Shown piece by piece: positions 1 through 5,648 of a stretch of 14,873 bases of DNA. The translations under genes were made by a program, and so were the position numbers. Each line of letters begins with the position of its first letter. Position 1 is the stretch's first letter. This stretch comes from an uncultured Alphaproteobacteria bacterium (GTDB lineage Bacteria; Pseudomonadota; Alphaproteobacteria; Rickettsiales; UBA1997), in NCBI GenBank assembly GCA_903927415.1, contig CAIYMZ010000083.1, positions 1 through 14,873 on the forward strand, written 5' to 3'. The notes under the pieces are model-generated. The model was not told the origin of the DNA. It saw only the letters and a program-made list of their open reading frames with translations, and searched no databases.

Positions 1-2
1 AT

Positions 3-164
3 AGCAGCTTTTTAATTTTGATTACGCTCTTATCTTTGAAGAGTGCGAAGTTGAATGAAGTGCTGATAATCATGGTCAGTATTCTAGCAATTTTCTCTGT
101 AAATCTTTTGATCGGGATTGGGATTGTAAAAAATATCGCAGAGACGGAAAGCGAAGGGCGCTGA
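3..164 (+). CDS. C-terminal fragment of an unidentified membrane protein
   Basis: An open frame enters from the left edge and stops at TGA 162-164, giving 53 visible residues. They contain two hydrophobic stretches (starting SSFLILITLL and VLIIMVSILAIFSVNLLIGI) joined by a short polar loop with two lysines, then a charged tail ending ETESEGR. This is the pattern of the last two membrane helices of an inner-membrane protein with a short hydrophilic C-terminus. I do not recognise the family and the rest lies outside the window. It faces the minus-strand block to its right, with only 15 bases between its stop and the stop of the next gene. Its reality rests on membrane-like composition and the convergent fit. 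Confidence 0.6.
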   Translation, partial: SSFLILITLLSLKSAKLNEVLIIMVSILAIFSVNLLIGIGIVKNIAETESEGR

Positions 165-183
165 GTTTGAATACAGGCTCTAA
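163..183. repeat. Copy 1 of a 21-bp imperfect repeat at a minus-strand stop codon
   Basis: This stretch matches 1758-1778 at 19 of 21 positions: GAGTTTGAATACAG is identical, two bases differ, then TCTAA is identical. Read on the minus strand it starts at the TAG stop of the small gene at 180-356 and runs downstream. The left end overlaps the stop codon of the plus-strand membrane protein. No strong inverted symmetry is visible, so it is not an obvious terminator. Confidence 0.6.
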
Positions 184-356
184 ATATTATCGAGCTTTAG
201 ATGAACGGTGCCGACATTCTTTTTAAGCTCTGACATTAATTTTTTTCTAAGGTCAGCGGTGTGGTTTTCAATTTTGTCAAGCAAATCTAAAATTTGTAAT
301 GCTTCTTGGGAAAGATGCTCGACTACTTGCTCTTTTAAGGCTGGCTGAGTTTTCAT
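180..356 (-). CDS. Small helical protein, 58 aa, unknown function
   Basis: An ATG at 356-354 opens a 58-codon frame ending in TAG at 182-180, too short for most ORF listings. The protein begins MKTQPALKEQVVEHLSQEAL and ends KLDNI. It has no signal peptide or membrane segment. Its spacing of leucine, isoleucine and valine between charged residues (for example LQILDLLDKIE and DLRKKLMSELKKN) suggests one or two amphipathic helices or a short coiled coil. It lies 85 bases downstream of tolA on the same strand and may be the last gene of that block. There is no Shine-Dalgarno-like sequence before the ATG, as for most genes here. I do not recognise a family. The case for a real gene is plausible protein composition and a tight fit between tolA and a convergent gene; it remains hypothetical. 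Confidence 0.5.
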   Translation of the reverse strand: MKTQPALKEQVVEHLSQEALQILDLLDKIENHTADLRKKLMSELKKNVGTVHLKLDNI

Positions 357-441
357 AAAATTTTTAATTTGGATTGTAACGCTAGGTGAAGGAAGAGGCG
401 AAAAATGTGAATTTTTTGCAAGATGTCAAATATTTTTTGAT

Positions 442-1320
442 TCATTCATCTTCATCAAATTCTAAAATTGCTTCTTTCCAAACATCATATTTATCAAGTG
501 GTAAATTTCGTAGCGGACTGCATAAATCAAGGGCTCTTCCGATGTTATCGATGGCAATTTTATAGCGAGGTTCTTTTGGATCGTTGTAGCGTTTCATATC
601 AACCATTTCATCCAAATCAGAGTCGATATAACCATCTTCGCTGATCTGCACTTTGATCAAAACCCTAATTTTGCTGTTTAGCTTTGTTTCATCGAGAGCT
701 CTTTTGTAGCAACGTTTCAGCTGGGATTGAATGTTAAATTTTTCGCGTGCGGAAAGGTCAACGCTTTCAACATTACTCGCTGAATCATCCTCATTTTTGC
801 TAGGATTATTTTGATTACTTGCTTCTTTTTCCTGATTAAATTTTTGCTTCGAACCCAAATCCTTTTCTTTGTATAAATTGTCATTTTGCTCTTCATCGAG
901 ATGCTCATTAATTACCTTGTCGTCCTTGATTTTATTGGCTTCTTCTTGCCTCTCCTCAGGCTTTTCTTCTTGCTTAAACTCTTGATTTTTTTCTTCACTC
1001 GGTGGTTTTTTTATGGATTTAACCGGCTTTGATTTTGCTAGTTTTTTTGGCTGTTCTTTAACTTTATTTTTTAGAGATTTTTTCTGAGATTTAGGTTCTT
1101 TTATTGTTTCTGTCTGAGGCTTTAAACTCTGCTCTTTTTTTTCTTCCGCATCACTATTTGGCTTGGTTTTGTTTGAATCCTCACTGCCATTGATGGCAAT
1201 TAAACTGACAGCAATTTCAGTCGATTTATTTTCATCAAATTTTTTTAAATTAAAGTTGGCGTAGATTACCAAGAGCAGCAAGAAATGTAGGAACAGCGAG
1301 TAGAGAAGATTTTTGATCAT
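442..1320 (-). CDS. tolA: TolA-like cell envelope protein
   Basis: TolA links the inner-membrane TolQR motor to TolB/Pal at the outer membrane and supports envelope constriction and integrity. The 292-residue protein has the TolA architecture: a short cytoplasmic start, one membrane anchor at about 6-22, a long low-complexity region rich in Lys, Glu and Pro (about 45-185) expected to span the periplasm, and a folded C-terminal domain from about 190. That domain has cysteines at 204 and 267, which could form a disulfide. TonB would be the alternative, but the Lys/Glu stalk and the C-terminal domain beginning LSAREKFNIQSQLKRCY favour TolA. The start overlaps the tolR stop by four bases (ATGA), a sign of translational coupling. 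Central sequence identity to any TolA is expected to be low, so the call rests on architecture and the tolR partner. Confidence 0.85.
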   Translation of the reverse strand: MIKNLLYSLFLHFLLLLVIYANFNLKKFDENKSTEIAVSLIAINGSEDSNKTKPNSDAEEKKEQSLKPQTETIKEPKSQKKSLKNKVKEQPKKLAKSKPVKSIKKPPSEEKNQEFKQEEKPEERQEEANKIKDDKVINEHLDEEQNDNLYKEKDLGSKQKFNQEKEASNQNNPSKNEDDSASNVESVDLSAREKFNIQSQLKRCYKRALDETKLNSKIRVLIKVQISEDGYIDSDLDEMVDMKRYNDPKEPRYKIAIDNIGRALDLCSPLRNLPLDKYDVWKEAILEFDEDE

Positions 1321-1736
1321 TGCGCCATTTCGGTTACAAGAACGACTTGAGTAAATCCGGCGATGCTGACGGTTTTTACAACTTCCATCACGCGCCCATA
1401 ATCAAGATTTTTATCGGCTCTGACATAAATTTTATTGCTCAAATTATTGCCGGTAACCTCAAGTAATCTTGTTGCAAGTGAACTCAACTTTATCGCCTCT
1501 TCCTGTAAAAAAATTGAACTATCTGCCTTCACCGAAATCGAAATTGGCTGGATTTTTTCATTGGTGGGACTGGAGGCGCCTTTCGGCAAATAAACGTTGA
1601 TCGAGCTAGTCATCATCGGAGCCGCAACCATAAAAATAATTAGCAAAACCAGCAATACGTCAACGAAAGGCGTGATGTTAATGTCGCTGACAATTCGGCG
1701 TTTTTTGCTGCGATTTGATTCGAAGGAGTAGGCCAT
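1317..1736 (-). CDS. tolR: TolR/ExbD family proton-channel subunit
   Basis: TolR/ExbD forms, with TolQ/ExbB, a proton-driven motor that energises TolA or TonB. This 139-residue protein has a basic cytoplasmic N-terminus, one membrane helix at about 24-42, and a periplasmic domain, a normal length for the family. The signature NITPFVDVLLVLLIIFMV (residues 20-37) includes Asp26, which matches the membrane aspartate essential for proton flow in this family. Coupling to a tolA-like gene by an ATGA overlap favours TolR over ExbD. The usual tolQ is not next door: the gene upstream is lolA, 38 bases away. A weak GGAA lies about 15-20 bases before the ATG, too far to be a clear ribosome site. Confidence 0.9.
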   Translation of the reverse strand: MAYSFESNRSKKRRIVSDINITPFVDVLLVLLIIFMVAAPMMTSSINVYLPKGASSPTNEKIQPISISVKADSSIFLQEEAIKLSSLATRLLEVTGNNLSNKIYVRADKNLDYGRVMEVVKTVSIAGFTQVVLVTEMAQ

Positions 1737-1757
1737 TTTGGAAATATGTAATTCCTA

Positions 1758-1778
1758 GAGTTTGAATACAGAATCTAA
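1758..1778. repeat. Copy 2 of the 21-bp imperfect repeat at the lolA stop codon
   Basis: This is the partner of 163-183, matching at 19 of 21 bases. It also begins, on the minus strand, at a TAG stop codon, here that of lolA (1777-1775), and runs downstream into the lolA-tolR spacer. Both copies therefore read TAGA, two variable bases, then CTGTATTCAAACTC. Nothing in it suggests a hairpin. Confidence 0.6.
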
Positions 1779-2458
1779 TTGTTGAGTGTATTTTTGTTTT
1801 TGATCACAAAAAATTTATCCGGAATTGTGCTGTTAAAATCAATGTTTGAGAGGGTGACAGCGATAATTTGCCCCAAGTCATTCTTTACTTCCATCTTGGT
1901 AAATTGCAGCGGATTGATGTTAAAAATTAAACTGAACTCACCGGCTTCTTTGCGGTTTTTTTTCATCACCGAAATTTTAATTTGATCATTGGTTTTTTTG
2001 ATGTCGGTAATTTCGACATCTTTAGCGGTGAAAGAAATATTGGGACGAGTGAGAAAAGAAGCCGGAGTTGTGTTGGTGCTAAGATGTGAAATTTCGTCGA
2101 GCTCAACATCGTAGTAAGAAAGCACTGAGCCATTAACTACGATTAAAATTTTTGGCTGCGCTAAATATTCGACACGCATTTTGCCCGCAGATTCATTGTC
2201 GCGAGCTAAAAAAAACTTACCTTCAACCAAATTCCCATTTGAAGATTCTTGGATAAATTTGGCCGAAAGATTTTTGATGTTATTGAGGTAAGATTCAATT
2301 TGTGTGAGCTCTGCGCGATATTTTTCAAAAGAATTTTCTGCGGCTAAAGTCGTTGATGAGGTAATAAAATAAAAAGCTACGTAAGCGGCGATACTCACGT
2401 AGCTGATTATTTTTTTTAATTTTGAATTAACGTTTTTTTGAGTGGTAAATTTTTTCAT
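1775..2458 (-). CDS. lolA: Outer membrane lipoprotein carrier protein LolA
   Basis: LolA is a periplasmic chaperone that takes lipoproteins released by the LolCDE transporter and hands them to the outer membrane. The 227-residue product has a long basic n-region (Lys at 2, 3, 8, 13, 15, 16), a hydrophobic stretch at about 17-38, and a likely signal peptidase site near TLAA/EN (residue 40). The mature part reads like the LolA fold: an early amphipathic helix (YRAELTQIESYLNNIKNLSA), then FIQESSNGNLVEGKFFLARD, GKMRVEYLAQPKILIVVNGS and a run of beta strands. The ATG overlaps the 3' end of the symporter gene by 32 bases, and GAAGG about 8 bases upstream of it is the best ribosome-site candidate in the window. 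There is no other ATG before the signal peptide. Co-transcription with symporter and tolR is likely. Confidence 0.85.
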   Translation of the reverse strand: MKKFTTQKNVNSKLKKIISYVSIAAYVAFYFITSSTTLAAENSFEKYRAELTQIESYLNNIKNLSAKFIQESSNGNLVEGKFFLARDNESAGKMRVEYLAQPKILIVVNGSVLSYYDVELDEISHLSTNTTPASFLTRPNISFTAKDVEITDIKKTNDQIKISVMKKNRKEAGEFSLIFNINPLQFTKMEVKNDLGQIIAVTLSNIDFNSTIPDKFFVIKNKNTLNN

Positions 2459-3653
2459 CTAAAGCGCCTTCGGTTTTATCAACGATTAGAGTAATGGCGC
2501 TATCGCCAGTGATGTTGATGGTTGTTCTGACCATGTCTAAAATTCTATCAACCCCAAGAATGATGCCAATGCCTTCAATTGGTAAGCCAACCGAGCTCAA
2601 AACCATGCCCATGAAAATTATCGAGCCACTTGGAATTCCTGCGGCGCCGATTGATCCAAGAGTGCAGGTTAAAACTAGCATCATGTAGTTGTGGGTTGTG
2701 AGATCGATCCCATAAGCTTGAGCAAAAAATAATGCACAAATTCCGAGATAAATTGCAGTTCCATCCATGTTAATACAAACCCCAAGCGGCATCAGAAAGT
2801 TAGAATTTGTTTTGGAAACACCCATTCTGCTTTGTAATTGTTCCATTGCTGTCGAAAGCGTGGCTTTGCTGCTGCTAGTTGCAAAAGCGATTGATTGGGT
2901 CATCAAAATTTTGCGGTAGAATGGTAGCGGCGACATGCGAGCAAAAACTAGAATCATCACTCCAAAAACTACATATTGGAAAGCGCAAGCCGCCAAAACT
3001 GCGACGATTAATTTTGCCAAAGCTGCGAGAATATCCATTCCCTGAGTTCCAATAACCCAAGAGATGAAGCCAAACACACCAAGAGGAGCGAGCTTAATGA
3101 TGATCTCAATCATTTTGAAAAAAACTTGTGAGGCAGAAAAAATAACTTCTTTTAAAGGCTTAGATTTATCGCCAAGCATGTTGATGACTACGCCGGTGAA
3201 AATTGAAAAAATGATAATTTGTAAAAAATTATCATTGGCCATTGCGTTGATTGGATTGGTGGGAATTAAGTTGAGTAAAAACTCTGAGATTGAAGGAGGA
3301 GTTTTAGCGACAAGAGCTTGTGGCTGAGATGAGGTGTCTAAAATTGCATGAAGGTCAACTCCGGATCCGGGATGAAAAATTATTCCAGCAGAAAGTCCGA
3401 TTAACACCGCAAAAACTGCAGTGAGAATGTAGGCACTGAAACCTTTGAGACTCACTCTGGTAAAATTTCCCTGACCATGCATCGAGGTAATTCCGGAAAG
3501 AAGAGCGAAGAAAATAAATGGTACGATTATCATCTTGATGAGGTTTATAAAGACGGTGCCAAAAATTTTTAAACCAGCGGCTTTTTCTCCCAAAACAATG
3601 CCAGCAATAATACCTAAAATAAGGCCAATAAGAACCTGTTGCCAAAGTTTCAT
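2427..3653 (-). CDS. Dicarboxylate/amino acid:cation symporter (DAACS family)
   Basis: This is a secondary transporter of the glutamate/aspartate and C4-dicarboxylate symporter family, normal in length at 408 residues. The family landmarks are present in order: a serine-rich re-entrant loop (TSSSKATL, about 259-266), the NMDGT motif at 295-299 in the seventh helix, a second re-entrant loop with GAAGIPSG (about 336-343), and the last helix with DRILDMVRTTINITGD (369-384). By analogy with the archaeal homologue GltPh, Asp369, Asp373, Arg376, Thr377 and Asn380 occupy the substrate- and sodium-binding positions. Arg376 in particular indicates an acidic substrate such as glutamate or aspartate. 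The exact substrate and coupling ion cannot be read from sequence. It is the first gene of the minus-strand block and overlaps lolA by 32 bases, an unusual operon partner. Confidence 0.92.
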   Translation of the reverse strand: MKLWQQVLIGLILGIIAGIVLGEKAAGLKIFGTVFINLIKMIIVPFIFFALLSGITSMHGQGNFTRVSLKGFSAYILTAVFAVLIGLSAGIIFHPGSGVDLHAILDTSSQPQALVAKTPPSISEFLLNLIPTNPINAMANDNFLQIIIFSIFTGVVINMLGDKSKPLKEVIFSASQVFFKMIEIIIKLAPLGVFGFISWVIGTQGMDILAALAKLIVAVLAACAFQYVVFGVMILVFARMSPLPFYRKILMTQSIAFATSSSKATLSTAMEQLQSRMGVSKTNSNFLMPLGVCINMDGTAIYLGICALFFAQAYGIDLTTHNYMMLVLTCTLGSIGAAGIPSGSIIFMGMVLSSVGLPIEGIGIILGVDRILDMVRTTINITGDSAITLIVDKTEGALDEKIYHSKKR

Positions 3654-3664
3654 AATTTTATTTT

Positions 3665-3808
3665 TTAAGATTGATAAGATTTAATGATTTGTGGTGGTTT
3701 GTTATCTCGATCTAAAATTGCTGTGTTTGAGAAGCGGCTATTTACCTTGATCGGAATGGTTTCAAGAAAAATACTTAATGGTGACGGATTTTTAATGTCA
3801 AATTTTTT
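3665..3808 (-). pseudogene. Possible gene remnant: C-terminus-like open frame without a start
   Basis: In the 262-base spacer 3654-3915 the minus strand holds a 47-codon open frame from just after a stop at 3811-3809 to TAA at 3667-3665. It contains no ATG, GTG or TTG. Its translation looks protein-like (for example SIFLETIPIKVNSRF and ILDRDNKPPQIIKSYQS). It starts beside a run of eight A on that strand, a place where a frameshift could have cut it from upstream coding. It ends 11 bases before the symporter start, at operon-like spacing. It may be a decayed gene, a gene with a rare ATT start (3796-3794), or chance. The rest of the spacer shows no RNA gene, clear promoter or terminator. Confidence 0.25.
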
Positions 3809-3915
3809 TTAAAAGAAATTCTTACTCCAAGAAAGATTTTGACTTTTAAAATGAGGCGCGAATTTTGAACCGCCTTTTCGGTATTTTTTCTCCCTAAAAT
3901 TATAAAGTTTTTCCT

Positions 3916-4884
3916 ATGCAAATGAAGAGATTTTGTTCGGTTTTTTTGTTGTTTTTATTCTTCACCATCGACTCATTTGCAGCCACAAAATATGTTTCAA
4001 TTGGCACCGGAGCAATTACCGGAGTTTATTATCCAGCTGGTGGCGCAATTTGCCGTCTTTTAAATCGCGGTAGAAAGGATCACGGGATTAGATGTTCAGT
4101 TGAATCAACTGGTGGTTCGGTTTCAAACCTTAATGCAATTCGTAATGGTGCAATTGATTTTGGCATTGTGCAGTCAGACTGGCAATATCATGCCTATAAT
4201 GGCACTGGATTTTTTGCTGATCAAAAACCTTTCAAAGAATTGCGTTCCGTTTTCTCTCTCTATACCGAAACCTTTACAATTGCCGCTCTTGAAAAATCTG
4301 ACATCAAAACCATTGATGATATAATTGGAAAGAAAGTTAATTTGGGCCCGCAAGGTTCTGGAATGTATGCTACGATGGAAGTCCTAATGGCTGTAAAAGG
4401 TTGGACAAAACAAAGTTTTTCAACGGTAAATTATCTTCAGCCATCTGAGCAACCAAAAGCTTTGTGCGATGGAAAAATTGATGTGATGATTTACGCTTCA
4501 GGCAATCCAAACGGTGTTTTGCAGGAAGCTACACAAACCTGTAAAGTTAAAATCATTCCTATCGATCGCGAAACTATCGACAAATTAGTTCACATGAATT
4601 CCTTCTACGTTAAAGCTGTAATTCCAGGAGGAATGTATGCTGCTAATCCAAGTAATGTTGAAACTTTCGGTGTTAAGGCCGGCGTCGTCACTTCAGAAAA
4701 AACCAGTGCGGATGTGGTATATAATCTTACAAAAGCGACTTTTGAAAATTTTGATAATTTTAAAACTTTGCATCCGGTTTTCTCCTCATTGAAAAAAGAG
4801 GACATGATGAAAGAAGGTAGTTCAGCTCCAATTCACCCAGGTGCTTTGAGATATTTTAAAGAAGCAAAATTAACGAAGGAATAA
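3916..4884 (+). CDS. TAXI family TRAP-type solute-binding protein
   Basis: This is a periplasmic receptor that captures a small molecule, typically an organic acid or amino acid, and delivers it to a TRAP transporter. The 322-residue protein begins with a signal peptide (basic MQMKR, hydrophobic 7-19, likely cleavage near residue 23). It then shows the TAXI-family start KYVSIGTGAITGVYYPAGG (about 25-43), ESTGGSVSNLNAI (63-75) and AIDFGIVQSDWQY (79-91), all typical of this group. No DctQ/DctM or fused TAXI permease gene is adjacent, so the partner must be elsewhere or absent. The start could be ATG 3916 or ATG 3922; neither has a Shine-Dalgarno sequence and both leave a good signal peptide. 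Its stop lies 15 bases from that of convergent truA, with no visible hairpin terminator. Confidence 0.9.
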   Translation: MQMKRFCSVFLLFLFFTIDSFAATKYVSIGTGAITGVYYPAGGAICRLLNRGRKDHGIRCSVESTGGSVSNLNAIRNGAIDFGIVQSDWQYHAYNGTGFFADQKPFKELRSVFSLYTETFTIAALEKSDIKTIDDIIGKKVNLGPQGSGMYATMEVLMAVKGWTKQSFSTVNYLQPSEQPKALCDGKIDVMIYASGNPNGVLQEATQTCKVKIIPIDRETIDKLVHMNSFYVKAVIPGGMYAANPSNVETFGVKAGVVTSEKTSADVVYNLTKATFENFDNFKTLHPVFSSLKKEDMMKEGSSAPIHPGALRYFKEAKLTKE

Positions 4885-4899
4885 AAGCCGCTGATCAAA

Positions 4900-5640
4900 T
4901 TAGTAATCCACCTGCAAAAAATATAATCCGCAAGCAGGTGCATTTGGACCAGATTTTGTACGAGTTTTTGACTCTAAAATTTGTTGCATTTCTTCTGCCA
5001 GAATTTTTTCTGAGCCAATCAAAATAAGCGTTCCAACGATATTGCGAACCATGTGGTGTAAAAAAGATTTAGCGCTGATCTCGATGGAAATTTTTTCATT
5101 ATTTTGAATAACTAAAATTTTTTGAATAGTCGTGATTGGTGATTTTGCCTGACATTTCTTGTCACGAAAAGAAGAAAAATCATGAGTGCCAATTAAAAAT
5201 TTTGCTGCTTTCTTCATTTTCTCGACATCAAGTTTTTGCCCAAGATGCCAAGCGTGATTTTTTTCGAGTGTCAAAGGAGCTGTGCGATTGATGATTTGGT
5301 AACGATAGTGCCGTGCCTTTGCACTGAAGCGGGCATGAAAATTTTCATCAACTAATTCACATTTTAAAATCGTAACTTCCTCTTTTTGCAGATAATTATT
5401 GAGCCCCATGATTATGCGATGAGGTTCAAATTTTTTATTAAGATCAAAGTGAATGACTTGTCCTAAAGCATGAACACCAGCGTCTGTGCGGCCAGAGGTA
5501 ATAATTTTTACTCGTGTTTTTGCCATTTGAAAAACTGCTTCTTCCAAAACTTTCTCAACAGATTTCTGTGTGAAATTTGGTTGCTTTTGGAAGCCGCAAT
5601 AGTTGGTGCCACAATATTCAACCGTGAGTTTGTAGCGCAT
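4900..5640 (-). CDS. truA: tRNA pseudouridine(38-40) synthase TruA
   Basis: TruA converts uridines 38-40 in the anticodon arm of many tRNAs to pseudouridine. The 246-residue product has the expected length and motifs: EYCGTNYCGFQKQP (8-21) at the N-terminus, the catalytic loop SGRTDAGVHALGQ (49-61) with Asp53 as the predicted nucleophile, a central NFHARFSAKARHYRY segment, a FLHHMVRNIVG motif in the second half, and the usual end ACGLYFLQVDY. It starts 8 bases after the addB stop, so the two are probably co-transcribed, although their functions are unrelated. The leader before the ATG is AT-rich with no ribosome-binding motif. The 3' end faces the TAXI-protein gene. Confidence 0.97.
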   Translation of the reverse strand: MRYKLTVEYCGTNYCGFQKQPNFTQKSVEKVLEEAVFQMAKTRVKIITSGRTDAGVHALGQVIHFDLNKKFEPHRIIMGLNNYLQKEEVTILKCELVDENFHARFSAKARHYRYQIINRTAPLTLEKNHAWHLGQKLDVEKMKKAAKFLIGTHDFSSFRDKKCQAKSPITTIQKILVIQNNEKISIEISAKSFLHHMVRNIVGTLILIGSEKILAEEMQQILESKTRTKSGPNAPACGLYFLQVDY

Positions 5641-5648
5641 GGAAAATA

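Noticed and set aside
163..1778. CRISPR or attachment-site pair from the two 21-bp repeats.
   Set aside because: Only two imperfect copies flank ordinary envelope genes, with no integrase, spacers or cas genes.
3684..3812. A 42-codon ATG-started frame on the plus strand in the symporter/TAXI spacer.
   Set aside because: It lies opposite the more protein-like minus-strand frame, ends in a T-run, and has no ribosome site or recognisable composition.
3839..3867. TTGACT as a -35 box for the TAXI-protein gene.
   Set aside because: No acceptable -10 hexamer lies 16-18 bases downstream (only T-rich ATTTTG-like sequence), so a promoter call is not supported.
4885..4899. Possible terminator between the convergent TAXI-protein and truA genes.
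   Set aside because: The 15-base gap has no stem-loop with a T run.
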